From assembly GCF_003173055.1 (NCBI RefSeq), contig NZ_QGLF01000005.1, forward strand, positions 372,001 to 436,000: 64,000 bases of DNA, given 5' to 3'. This DNA is from Zavarzinia compransoris. Lineage in GTDB: Bacteria; Pseudomonadota; Alphaproteobacteria; Zavarziniales; Zavarziniaceae. A program made the translations under genes and the position numbers. How positions within the stretch are numbered: the first letter of the stretch is position 1; each line of letters opens with the position of its first letter. This document shows positions 51,763-59,736 of the stretch, one piece after another. Under the pieces are notes generated by a model. That model made no database searches, had not been told where the DNA came from, and saw only the letters and a program-made list of their open reading frames with translations.

Positions 51763-52455
51763 ATGCTGACCGTTCCCCTGCTCGGGCCGAAGGGCGATGG
51801 GCTCGATACCATCCGCTATGCCCTGTTCGTGATTTCCCTCGTGACCTCGGTGATCTATCTCGGCCGGACCGGGGGCGCGTGGTATCCCCTGATGCCCTGG
51901 CTGAAGGCGGTGCCGGTCGGGGCGCTGGCCCTGCTGGTGGCGATTTCCATTCCGGGGGCGCCGTTCCTCGGCGTGCTGCTGGTGCTGGCCCTGGCGCTGT
52001 CGACCGCGGGGGACGTCTTCCTCGCCCTGAAGGACGAGAAGCGCTGGTTCGTCTTCGGCCTCGGCGCCTTCCTGCTGGCCCATCTCGCCTTCATCGCCAT
52101 CTTCGCCTATGTCCTCAGCCATTTCGGCGCGCGGCTGGATGCGGCCCGGCTGGTCGCGGTGGTGATCGCGGCGATCCTCGCCCTGGCCCTGTTCGCCCGC
52201 CTGCGCGGCGGGCTCGGCGAGATGGCGGTGCCGGTCGCCGTCTATATGGCGGTGATCGTGATCATGGTCGCCGGCGCCCTGACCGTGCCGGCCTCGACGC
52301 CGTGGATCGCCCTCGGCGCCGTGCTGTTCATGATCTCGGACGCGATGATCGCGATTTCCCGCTTCGGGGCACCCTTTCAGGCGGTGCATCACCTGATCTG
52401 GGCGACCTATTACCTTGCCCAGTATTTCCTCATGGTGGGGATTCTGCGGGGCTGA
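51763..52455 (+). CDS. YhhN / lysoplasmalogenase-family membrane protein
   Basis: 230 residues from ATG 51763, with about eight membrane segments. The family signature is visible as ALALSTAGDVFLAL and VLFMISDAMIAISRF, whose conserved Ser-x-x-x-Asp pairs form the active site in the TMEM86/YhhN family. Related proteins cleave the vinyl-ether bond of lysoplasmalogens, but bacterial members may act on other lipids. It probably shares a transcript with the SDR gene. Its last 26 bases overlap the convergent DUF3592 gene. Confidence 0.85.
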   Translation: MLTVPLLGPKGDGLDTIRYALFVISLVTSVIYLGRTGGAWYPLMPWLKAVPVGALALLVAISIPGAPFLGVLLVLALALSTAGDVFLALKDEKRWFVFGLGAFLLAHLAFIAIFAYVLSHFGARLDAARLVAVVIAAILALALFARLRGGLGEMAVPVAVYMAVIVIMVAGALTVPASTPWIALGAVLFMISDAMIAISRFGAPFQAVHHLIWATYYLAQYFLMVGILRG

Positions 52456-52912
52456 GGCCGAGCGCCGCCGCCCGCCGGAAGGCGGCCAGGGACAGGGCGG
52501 CGGAGGCGAGGGCAAGCGCGCCGTAGACCACGGCCAGGATCCGGGCGCCGCCGTTCTGCCGGGCGAGGCGGACCTCGTCCGGCCGGTCGGGCCGGTAATA
52601 GACGAGGGCGGTCGGCCGGTTGCCGGCATGGGCGGTGCTGCCGACCTCGCGCAGGAGCGACAATTGGTCCTCGCCGATGAGGTCGATGGTATCGGCGGTC
52701 ACCGCCTCCCGCCCCGGGGGCAGCAGGCGGACGCGCAGGCGATAGCGGGGCGGCGCGGCGATGACGTCGAGAATCTCGGCCGTGGCGGCGGGCCAGTCCG
52801 GTTCCTGCCACAGGCTGCGGGCGTGGCGAAAGCCGGTCGCCGTCGCCCAGGCCGCGGCAATGCCGAAGAGGGCGCAGACGGTCAGGCGGGTGAGGCGGCG
52901 GCCACGGGACAT
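52430..52912 (-). CDS. DUF3592-like membrane protein
   Basis: About 160 residues from ATG 52912 (a GTG 27 bases upstream is less likely). Two membrane helices, near residues 10-30 (LTVCALFGIAAAWATATGF) and 125-145 (ARILAVVYGALALASAALSLAAF), bracket a beta-rich domain containing WPAATAEILDV and ALVYYRPDRPDEVRL. This is the DUF3592 layout, in which the middle domain lies outside the cytosol. Its function is unknown. It overlaps the convergent YhhN gene by 26 bases. Confidence 0.65.
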   Translation of the reverse strand: MSRGRRLTRLTVCALFGIAAAWATATGFRHARSLWQEPDWPAATAEILDVIAAPPRYRLRVRLLPPGREAVTADTIDLIGEDQLSLLREVGSTAHAGNRPTALVYYRPDRPDEVRLARQNGGARILAVVYGALALASAALSLAAFRRAAALGLSPAESPP

Positions 52913-53003
52913 GGCAGCATGATCCACGGCCGAGCGCACCGCCGCAATCGGGGAAACCCCCGGACCTCGCAGGTCCGGGGGGCACTTGGGAACAATCGCC
53001 CGA

Positions 53004-55058
53004 TCAGAGGGCGGCGATGAAATCCGCCAGCTTGCGGGCGGCGGTATCGGCCTTGTCGCGGGCGTCGGCGATCTTTTCCTGCAAGTCCTCGATCGCGGTT
53101 TCCTGCTCGTCGAGCTTCTTCAGGTAACGGCGGTAAAGGTCGCTGTCGCGCGGCACGCTGTCGAGATTGGCGCGCAGCCGGCCCTGTTCCTGACCCAATT
53201 CGTCGAGCTTGCGGGCCAGGTTGGCGGCGGCCTGGGCGAGGTCGGCCTGTTCGCGCTTCAGGCTGGCGATGCGGGTGAAGGCTTCCCGCGTCTTGGCGTC
53301 GACCGCCTGGGCCGAGCCGTAATAGGCGATCTGGCCGTCGCCGAGACTGCCGACCGAGAGTGTGTTGGCCAGCACGCGCTGGGCCACCACCTTGATCTCG
53401 ACCGTCTTGCCCGCGGCCAATTTCACCGGCACCCGCCAGTAGCGCTCGGTCTCCTCGATGCCGGATTTGGGCTCGACCAGGCTATAGCCTTCGAGCTTGG
53501 GCAATTCGAGGATCAGGTTGCGCCCTTCCCGCGCGGGGGCGCTGATCTTGTAGGTCTGGATGCGCTGGTCGAGGGTCGAAAAGCGGAACACGCCGCGCTC
53601 GATGGTGCCGGAGCGCAGCGTCGATTCGCTGGTCTCCGCCCGGTCCAGCCGCACCTTCTGGTCGAGGGCGTAGGAGATCATCCGCTCCTCGCCGGTGGGC
53701 AGCACCGGCAGGCGGGCGTCGCCGGTATAGCCGACGCCGCCCGGCCCCTGTTCGTACAGGGTCAGGATGCCCGGGGGCAGGCCGGTCTCGCCGTCGTTGC
53801 GCAATTCGATGCTGGCCAGCGGGTGGCGCTGGTGTACGCCCGGCTGATAGAGTGCCAGGCGCGCCGCCGGCACGTCGCGATCGATGATCGGCACCGACAG
53901 CGAGCGGCCGGAGGCGACCGAGACCGGCTGCGCCAGCTTGAACACCACCTGGGTCTGGGCTTCGGTCGAAGCGACGTCGGCCGAGCCGCCGGCGAGTTTC
54001 GCCGCCTCGTAGTCGGCGGTGATCGGGGCGGCGGCCAGTGCCGGGGCCGGGGCGGGCAGGGGCGGGGCGGCACCGACCGCGCCGCCGGCATAGGCGCGGG
54101 AGCGGTCGCGGCTGTCGTCCATCGCCGCTTCGGCGGCGATATAGGTGCTGGCGCCGGTATCGAGATTGGGCAGGATGCGGCCCACCACCTCGACCGGCAC
54201 TTCCTGGCGATCGACGTAATAGGAGGCATAGAGCGCCTGGCGGAAGGTGACCGGGCTGCCCGAGACCAGGGTCAGTTCGACATCCTTCCAGTCCTGGCCG
54301 CTCATGTTCTCGATCACGGCCCAGCCTTGCAGCCGGGCCTTGGCCGCATCCGGATCGGCCGGCAGCGACAGGCGGTAGGAAGTCTTCCACAGGGGCGCGC
54401 CGACGACATAGGCGACGCGCACCGTGCGCTCGCCGGTGCCGCGGCTGGTGATGGTCAGGCTGCGGCGGTCGCGGGCATGGGATGCGGCCAGGATGGTCAG
54501 GGCCTTGTCGACCTGGGCCTGAAGCGCGGGATCGGCGAATTTCACCGCCTGGGCATCTTCGAGCACCAGTTGCTGCAAGCCTTCGCCGGTCATCAGGGTC
54601 AGGCGGTGGCGGGTGATGGTGCCGGCCTCGCCGGGCAGGACCTGGGTTTCCGGCTCGACCTTGAGCAGGCGGCCGGTGAGGGTGCGGGCGCCGGTCGCCA
54701 CCACTTCGCTGCCCTGGAGGGCATTCAGCAGGGCGACCGGGCTTTCCAGCGCCTCGGGGCCGAAGGGCAGGTCGCGGAACAATTGCGCCGACGGTTCGAG
54801 CCCGGGCAGTTCGACCCCGCCGACACCGCCCTTGTCGTCGAAGACGACCAGGCTTTTCAGCACGTCGTCGACCTGGTCGAGGGGGACGTCCAAGGTCAGG
54901 GTCGAATTGCCATCGACCTTGGCCTCATATTCGAAATAGCCGACGCCGCCGGTCGACAGCATGACCCGGTCGAGGGCCAGTTCCGCTGCCAGCGCGGCTT
55001 GCGCGGCCGTAAGGCCGAAGGCCAGGGCGGCAAGGCCGATCCCGATGCGAGGCGTCAT
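53004..55058 (-). CDS. Secreted DUF4139 (MuiA-like) protein
   Basis: 684 residues from ATG 55058. The signal peptide MTPRIGIGLAALAFGLTAAQAALA is followed by an N-terminal strand-rich domain (ELALDRVMLSTGGVGYFEYEA). The middle and C-terminal half (RVAYVVGAPLWKTSYRLSLP onward, with WAVIENMSGQDWKDVELTLVSG) is the DUF4139 domain. The last 80 residues form a coiled coil (REQADLAQAAANLARKLDEL). MuiA-type proteins are periplasmic and of unknown biochemistry. The gene is monocistronic on the minus strand and divergent from the OGFr gene. Confidence 0.8.
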   Translation of the reverse strand: MTPRIGIGLAALAFGLTAAQAALAAELALDRVMLSTGGVGYFEYEAKVDGNSTLTLDVPLDQVDDVLKSLVVFDDKGGVGGVELPGLEPSAQLFRDLPFGPEALESPVALLNALQGSEVVATGARTLTGRLLKVEPETQVLPGEAGTITRHRLTLMTGEGLQQLVLEDAQAVKFADPALQAQVDKALTILAASHARDRRSLTITSRGTGERTVRVAYVVGAPLWKTSYRLSLPADPDAAKARLQGWAVIENMSGQDWKDVELTLVSGSPVTFRQALYASYYVDRQEVPVEVVGRILPNLDTGASTYIAAEAAMDDSRDRSRAYAGGAVGAAPPLPAPAPALAAAPITADYEAAKLAGGSADVASTEAQTQVVFKLAQPVSVASGRSLSVPIIDRDVPAARLALYQPGVHQRHPLASIELRNDGETGLPPGILTLYEQGPGGVGYTGDARLPVLPTGEERMISYALDQKVRLDRAETSESTLRSGTIERGVFRFSTLDQRIQTYKISAPAREGRNLILELPKLEGYSLVEPKSGIEETERYWRVPVKLAAGKTVEIKVVAQRVLANTLSVGSLGDGQIAYYGSAQAVDAKTREAFTRIASLKREQADLAQAAANLARKLDELGQEQGRLRANLDSVPRDSDLYRRYLKKLDEQETAIEDLQEKIADARDKADTAARKLADFIAAL

Positions 55059-55175
55059 CTTCCCGTTTCCCCCAATTGACGATGGCCCGAATTTGGCCTT
55101 GAAACCATGGTCGGAATAAGACGTGACGATGGCCGCAGGGCGGCCGGCGCGCAACCTGTCAGGGGGGACAAAATT

Positions 55176-55706
55176 GTGACGGCGCTCATTGATTTTCTCG
55201 CCGGGACCGGCGCCGATCATGCCGGCCGCCGCATCGACGAGATCCGCAGCCAGTCCGAAGGCTGGCTGGAAGCCCGCCACGACTTCATCCAATGGCTGTT
55301 CCCCCTGCCCGAGCCGAGCGGCGCCAATCCCTTTGCCCCCCTGCTGAGCGCGGCGGAGGCGGGGGCGATCGCCGCCTCCGCCGCGCTGGCCGACTCGCTG
55401 CTGCGCTCGGTCGATACCATGATGCGGCTATACGGCATCCGCCGCGACGGGGCGGCCTTCAGCCGGGGACCGGGCTTTCCCGGCCCCTTCGACGACTGGC
55501 TGGGGCCGATCGACCACAATCACCTGCGCCTGACCCGGATCCTGCGCTGCCTCGCCCTGTGCGGGCAGCCGGCGGCGGCGGCGGGGTTGCGCCAGTTGCT
55601 CTACGATATCGCGGCGGCCGAGGCGCTGGGGGCCTGGGGGCCGGCCCTGCGCTATTGGCGGGATGCCGGCGCCCGCCCCGTGGGCTGGGACGAGAAGACT
55701 GTTTGA
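55176..55706 (+). CDS. Opioid-growth-factor-receptor (OGFr) domain protein
   Basis: 176 residues from GTG 55176 with AGGGGGGA upstream. The OGFr conserved region is plain: LEARHDFIQWLFPLPEPSGANPFAPLLS, then a run of helices and HNHLRLTRILRCLALCG. This domain is known from animal OGFr and from scattered bacterial proteins whose role is undetermined. No other domain is present. It is probably the first gene of an operon ending in luxR, so it may take part in or answer to quorum sensing. Confidence 0.8.
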   Translation: MTALIDFLAGTGADHAGRRIDEIRSQSEGWLEARHDFIQWLFPLPEPSGANPFAPLLSAAEAGAIAASAALADSLLRSVDTMMRLYGIRRDGAAFSRGPGFPGPFDDWLGPIDHNHLRLTRILRCLALCGQPAAAAGLRQLLYDIAAAEALGAWGPALRYWRDAGARPVGWDEKTV

Positions 55707-55759
55707 TTGGCCGATGGGTGGTGCCATAGTGGATAAAGCAACCTTCAGTGGATTTCGCG

Positions 55760-56080
55760 ATGGCGAGCGGGAGTGTCCAGGTGCCCGACGACGGGGTTAA
55801 TGCGTTGGTCCTCGACCGGTTTCGCGACATGGCGCGGGCCGTGGCCTCGGCTTGCGGCGACAGCGCCCTGCGCTGCCTGCTCGAGGAAGAGTGGCGCCAG
55901 GCGACGGAGCGCGGGCCCAACCGGCGCCCGCTGCCGCTGGGCGACCTCGAGGCCATGCTGATCTTCCTGGTCGAACGCATTCGCCGCGATTATGGCGTCG
56001 ACGCCCTCAACCAGCTGCTGGAAGATGCGCGCACTCTTGGCGAATTGAGAGAAGCAGTGGACAATCATCACGGGCATTGA
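55760..56080 (+). CDS. Small helical protein between OGFr and luxR (hypothetical)
   Basis: About 106 residues from ATG 55760 (an in-frame GTG at 55748 is possible). The chain is predicted helical throughout (VLDRFRDMARAVASACGDSA; LEAMLIFLVERIRRDYGVDALNQLLEDA) and ends HHGH. No family is recognised, and there is no HTH or membrane segment. It lies 53 bases after the OGFr gene and 17 bases before luxR, on the same strand. It could be a small partner of either, but nothing in the sequence shows this. Confidence 0.5.
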   Translation: MASGSVQVPDDGVNALVLDRFRDMARAVASACGDSALRCLLEEEWRQATERGPNRRPLPLGDLEAMLIFLVERIRRDYGVDALNQLLEDARTLGELREAVDNHHGH

Positions 56081-56097
56081 GTCATTGGGGCTTGCGC

Positions 56098-56805
56098 GTG
56101 GATGATTTGCTGACAATGGCCGAGCGGATCGAGATGGTGTCGACCCTGTCCGACGCGTTCGATCTGATCGAAGGTTTCGCCCGGTTGCATGGCTTCGACC
56201 ATGCCGCCTGCATGGAATTGCCGCGCGGCACCGAGGTGCCGGACAATGCGCTGATGATCGTGCGCATGCCGGAAGCCTGGGTCGAACATTATATCGCCAG
56301 CGATTTCGCCCTGGTCGATCCGGTGTTCGTGCGCGCGGCCCTGGACATGCGCCCCTTCACCTGGGCGGAGGCGGCGCGCGGCGCCCGTCCGGAGGCCCGC
56401 CGCGTCATGCAGGAGGCATCGGCCTTCCGCCTGAACACCGGCCTGACCATCCCGCTTCACGGGCCGAACGGCTATCGCGCCGAAGTGACCTTCGCCGGCG
56501 AGCGGGTGACGGACGACCTGCGGGTCTTCCGGCAATTGCGCTTCCTGGCGACGACCCTGCACGACCGCGCCCTCACCATCCTCGGCCGCGGCCCGGGCGA
56601 GGGCGGCCCGGGCCTGACCCCGCGCGAGCGGGACTGCCTGCATTGGGTCGCCGCCGGCAAGTCGGATTGGGCGATCAGCCAGATCCTGGGCATCAGCGAG
56701 ACCACGGTGCATTGGCATGTCGAGCGCGCCAAACGGAAGTTCGGCGCCTCGACCCGGATGCAGGCGATCGTCACCGCGATCCGGCTGGGCCTGCTGACGC
56801 CCTGA
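56098..56805 (+). CDS. luxR: LuxR-family quorum-sensing regulator (AHL-binding)
   Basis: 235 residues from GTG 56098 (GGGG seven bases upstream; ATG 56116 is an alternative). The N-terminal autoinducer domain has the conserved Trp, Tyr, Asp-Pro and Trp in WVEHYIASDFALVDPV and RPFTW. The C-terminal HTH is LTPRERDCLHWVAAGKSDWAISQILGISETTVHWHVERAKRKFG. It is convergent with luxI, only 24 bases apart. Members of this type bind a GATC-centred dyad; two such dyads lie upstream of luxI and the XRE gene. Confidence 0.93.
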   Translation: MDDLLTMAERIEMVSTLSDAFDLIEGFARLHGFDHAACMELPRGTEVPDNALMIVRMPEAWVEHYIASDFALVDPVFVRAALDMRPFTWAEAARGARPEARRVMQEASAFRLNTGLTIPLHGPNGYRAEVTFAGERVTDDLRVFRQLRFLATTLHDRALTILGRGPGEGGPGLTPRERDCLHWVAAGKSDWAISQILGISETTVHWHVERAKRKFGASTRMQAIVTAIRLGLLTP

Positions 56806-56834
56806 CCTGGTTCAGGTCCTGACTTGCTTTCAGG
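56804..56834. terminator. Paired stem-loops between luxR and luxI
   Basis: GACCTG-GTT-CAGGTC (56804-56818) and CCTGA ... TCAGG (56818-56834) lie back to back between the convergent stops. No T tract is present; a role in bidirectional termination is inferred. Confidence 0.4.
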
Positions 56835-57450
56835 CCGCGGCGGCGAAGCGGAACGACAGCACCGTATCCGGCACGCGGCGCTGGCGCCGGACGGTGGCCA
56901 GCGCATGGCCGTCGATCGGCATGGTCACGGCGACCACGCCGCCGCCCGCGAGCTGGACCTCGGGGCCGAGGACGTTCAGGTGCCAGTCGGCCGCGCGGGC
57001 CATGTCGACCATGCGCCGCTCCATCACCGCGGTGATGAAATCGAGGTCGCGCAGCATGGCGAATTCGATCATGGCGCAGGTGAGCGAGCCCCAGACGGTG
57101 CCGTGCGGATCGTTGCGGCGGGCCGCCCGCGAAATGCAGGACCGGCTGCTTTCATAGATGGCCGGGCCGCGCGGCACCGGGCCGTCGCAGAGTTCGGGGA
57201 AAATATCGCAAAGCACGTGCGGTTCGCTGGTCGGGATCAGGCGCATCGAGCCCTGGATCGTCCCCGCGTCGTCCCGGCAGACCAGATAGACCGTGCGGGG
57301 ACCGTCGAACTGATCCCGTTCCATGCCGTCGCGGGCCATGGGCAGGTCCCAGCCCATCTCCTCGACGAAGACCTGATGGCGCAGCCTGAACATGGTGTCC
57401 AGGGCCGCTTGGTGATGCATCCGGTTCCAGGGACCAATGACGTCGATCAT
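56830..57450 (-). CDS. luxI: Acyl-homoserine-lactone synthase (LuxI family)
   Basis: 206 residues from ATG 57450. The invariant residues of LuxI synthases are all present in order: Arg24, Phe28 and Trp34 (FRLRHQVFVEEMGW), Glu44, Asp46, Asp49 (MERDQFD), Arg70 (SMRLIPTS), Glu100 and Arg103 (YESSRS). It joins an acyl chain to S-adenosylmethionine to make an acyl-homoserine lactone; the chain length is unknown. A GATC-centred dyad 56-73 bases upstream probably binds the LuxR partner, making a positive loop. Confidence 0.93.
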   Translation of the reverse strand: MIDVIGPWNRMHHQAALDTMFRLRHQVFVEEMGWDLPMARDGMERDQFDGPRTVYLVCRDDAGTIQGSMRLIPTSEPHVLCDIFPELCDGPVPRGPAIYESSRSCISRAARRNDPHGTVWGSLTCAMIEFAMLRDLDFITAVMERRMVDMARAADWHLNVLGPEVQLAGGGVVAVTMPIDGHALATVRRQRRVPDTVLSFRFAAAA

Positions 57451-57480
57451 GAGCCGTCTCCAAGTTGTGATGGCTCATTG

Positions 57481-57490
57481 AACAATTGTT
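57481..57490. promoter_or_regulatory. AT-rich palindrome in the luxI promoter
   Basis: AACAATTGTT is a perfect 10-bp palindrome 31-40 bases upstream of luxI, in an AT-rich stretch that probably includes the core promoter. Confidence 0.35.
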
Positions 57491-57505
57491 AGATGTTTTA
57501 AATCG

Positions 57506-57523
57506 CCTGACTGATCAGAGGGG
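57506..57523 (-). promoter_or_regulatory. Probable lux box upstream of luxI
   Basis: CCTGACTGATCAGAGGGG matches the perfect dyad at 58090-58107 at 15 of 18 positions, including the whole right half and TGATCA core. It lies 56-73 bases before the luxI start. Confidence 0.65.
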
Positions 57524-57612
57524 GAGACTTCGATTTCGGATGGTGTCTTTATGTTGTATTTCGCGCCCTGACCTCGCCGGCCGGTCGGCGGTGGCCAGCC
57601 GCCCGTAGCCTT

Positions 57613-58026
57613 TCAGCTGTTCAGGCGGCGTCCCGGGCCATAGCCGGCGATGGCTTCGACCAGGTCGGCGACGGCATGGCGGGTGGCGGTGGACGGCACA
57701 CCGCCGAAGGCCGCGACGATGCGGCTGGCCAGCCCGGACAATTGGTTGGCGTCCTCGATGCTGTTGGCCGCGGCGCCCAGGGTCAGGGCGAATTCCGCCA
57801 GCCGCTCCAGGACCTTGGGGTCGATGGCGGCGAGCACGGCGGCCAGTTCGCCGAGGTCCGGCAAGGGTCCGAGACCATTCTCGATCATTTCGATCCGCTG
57901 CAGCGGCAGGCCCGAACGCTCGGCCAGCATGCCCGGGGAGAGGCCGCGCACGCAGCGCAGGCCCCGCAGCCAAAGCCCGGCATCACGCCCCAGGGAACCT
58001 GGTTGAAAGCTGCTTTCAATGCCCAC
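57613..58026 (-). CDS. XRE-like helix-turn-helix protein
   Basis: Up to 137 residues from GTG 58026, with GAGGGGATC just before it. Residues about 20-65 form an HTH_3-like domain: LWLRGLRCVRGLSPGMLAERSGLPLQRIEMIENG. The rest is helical, with a conserved-looking DLVEAIAGYGPG end and no enzyme motif. It lies behind luxI on the same strand (162 bases) and carries its own copy of the lux-box-like dyad upstream. It may therefore be an AHL-induced secondary regulator. The start is not firm. Confidence 0.7.
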   Translation of the reverse strand: MGIESSFQPGSLGRDAGLWLRGLRCVRGLSPGMLAERSGLPLQRIEMIENGLGPLPDLGELAAVLAAIDPKVLERLAEFALTLGAAANSIEDANQLSGLASRIVAAFGGVPSTATRHAVADLVEAIAGYGPGRRLNS

Positions 58027-58340
58027 GATCCCCTCGTCCGTGCTGAACCCCGAGACAGCGAGGCTCGCCCTTGGGCGGGTTTTGCGGCACCCCTCTGATC
58101 AGAGGGGGTGACAGGGGGCGGCGCCCGAGTATTTGCGAGTAGATGCCGTTCCAGTTCTATTTTCACCCGCAGCGAAGCCCGGATTTCCGGGCGTTGAGTG
58201 CCAAAGTCCCGCCCGCCGGGAACACGAATTCACAACCCGGCCGCGCTTCTTCACCCTGAAGGCAGAAAAACCGGCGGAAATCCGCCTGGCGGCGGCAGGC
58301 CGTCCCCGGGGACAACCGGGATGCGATGGGGGGAATGCGC
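58027..58340. other. Intergenic region between the XRE and DUF1329 genes
   Basis: This 314-base divergent gap contains the perfect dyad at 58090-58107 and a stem-loop GCCCGG-ATTT-CCGGGC (58177-58192). No convincing small gene, RNA gene or repeat was seen. It must hold the promoters of both the XRE gene (minus) and the DUF1329-DUF1302 pair (plus); the dyad lies about 235 bases from the latter. Confidence 0.6.
58090..58107 (-). promoter_or_regulatory. Perfect 18-bp dyad, probable lux box upstream of the XRE gene
   Basis: CCCCTCTGATCAGAGGGG is fully palindromic with a GATC centre, the architecture of tra-type LuxR boxes. It lies 64-81 bases before the XRE start. The 18 bases from 58095 repeat at 57511 with one mismatch. 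Confidence 0.7.
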
Positions 58341-59720
58341 ATGAAGATGGCAGCGGTGGCGGCCGTTCTGGCGATGCTTGCGGCGAGCGGGGCGAGCAGC
58401 GCGTCGGCCAGGGTGACGGCGGGCGAGGCGGCCCGGCTGGACAAGGACCTGACCCCCATGGGGGCGGTCCGGGCGGGCAATGCGGACGGCTCGATCCCGG
58501 TCTGGGACGGCGGCCTGCGCGTGCCGCCCCCGGGCTTCAAGCCGGGCATGCATTACCCGACGCCCTTTCCCGACGACAAGGTGCTGTTCACCATCACCGG
58601 CAAGACCGTCGAGCAATACAAGGACAGGCTGACCGCGGGCCACCAGGCGCTGCTCCGGCTCTATCCGACCTATTCGCTGCCGGTCTATGCGACGCGGCGC
58701 AGCTGCGCCCTGCCGGAACGGCTCTATGAAGCCAACCGCCGCAATGCCGTCTCGGCGACCATGACCGAGGACGACAATGGGCTGAACGACGCCCTGCTGG
58801 GCAATCCGTTCCCGATTCCCCAATCCGGGGTCGAGGCGATCTGGAACCACCGGCTGCGCTATCGCGGCTTCAAGGTGAAGCGCTATTTCGCGGCGGCCCT
58901 GGTCGCCCGCGACGGCTCCTACGAACTCGTCCGCGGCCACGACCAGGGCATCGCCCATTACAACGGCCCGGGCATCAACACGATCGGCGACGTCACCGAT
59001 ATCGGCCAGCTGAAGAATATCGGCATCTCCTACCTGAACTTCATCACCTTTCCGCCGAAATCGGCGGGGACGATCGTCCTGGTGCTGGACACGATCAACG
59101 CCAAGGAACTGCCGCGCCAGGCCTGGGTCTATAATCCGGGCACCCGGCGCCTGCTGCGCGCCCCCGACATCGCCTATGACAATCCAGCGCCCCAGACCGA
59201 CGGCTTGGCGCCGGCCGATACGTTCGACATGTACAACGGCGCGACCGACCGCTACGTCTTCAAGCTGGAGGGCAAGCGCGAAATCTACATGGGTTACAAT
59301 GCCTATGAGATCGGCAACCCGAAATATCAGTACAAGGATATTCTCACCCCCCAGCACACCCGCCAGGACCTGCTGCGTTACGAACTGCACCGGGCCTTCG
59401 TCGTCGATGCAGTGCTGAAGGAAGGGGCGCGCCACATCTATGGCCGCCGCACCTTCTATCTCGACGAAGACAGCTGGAACATCGTCTCGGTCGATGCCTA
59501 TGACACGCGGAAGCAATTGTGGCGCGTGCAGGACGGGCCGCTGGTCAATGCCTATGACGTGCCGCTGTGCTCGTCGGTGATCGAAATCGCCCACGACCTG
59601 CAATCCGGCAAATACCTGACCTTCGGCATGAAGAACCAGGAAAAGCCGGTGGAGTTCGACGCCAAGCTCGACGGTTCGATGTTCACGCCGGATGCGGTGC
59701 GCCGCATGGGTTCGCAGTGA
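58341..59720 (+). CDS. DUF1329-family periplasmic / outer-membrane protein
   Basis: 459 residues. Of three in-frame ATGs (58326, 58335, 58341) the last has a GGGGGA at the right distance. The signal peptide is MKMAAVAAVLAMLAASGASSASA. The mature chain starts RVTAGEAARLDKDLTPMGAVRAGNADGSIPVWDGGL, typical of DUF1329, and continues with a LolB-like beta domain (YNPGTRRLLRAPDIAYDNP; GRRTFYLDEDSWNIVSVDAYD). The family always travels with DUF1302 proteins and is thought to handle lipids or hydrophobic compounds at the outer membrane. The DUF1302 gene follows after 16 bases. Confidence 0.88.
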   Translation: MKMAAVAAVLAMLAASGASSASARVTAGEAARLDKDLTPMGAVRAGNADGSIPVWDGGLRVPPPGFKPGMHYPTPFPDDKVLFTITGKTVEQYKDRLTAGHQALLRLYPTYSLPVYATRRSCALPERLYEANRRNAVSATMTEDDNGLNDALLGNPFPIPQSGVEAIWNHRLRYRGFKVKRYFAAALVARDGSYELVRGHDQGIAHYNGPGINTIGDVTDIGQLKNIGISYLNFITFPPKSAGTIVLVLDTINAKELPRQAWVYNPGTRRLLRAPDIAYDNPAPQTDGLAPADTFDMYNGATDRYVFKLEGKREIYMGYNAYEIGNPKYQYKDILTPQHTRQDLLRYELHRAFVVDAVLKEGARHIYGRRTFYLDEDSWNIVSVDAYDTRKQLWRVQDGPLVNAYDVPLCSSVIEIAHDLQSGKYLTFGMKNQEKPVEFDAKLDGSMFTPDAVRRMGSQ

Positions 59721-59736
59721 CGGGGAGGGCGCCACG

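Noticed and set aside
57511-58112. The 18-base repeats flanking the XRE gene as attachment sites or transposon ends
   Set aside because: They are direct repeats at equal distances upstream of two start codons, one is a perfect dyad, and no recombinase is present; an operator explains them better.
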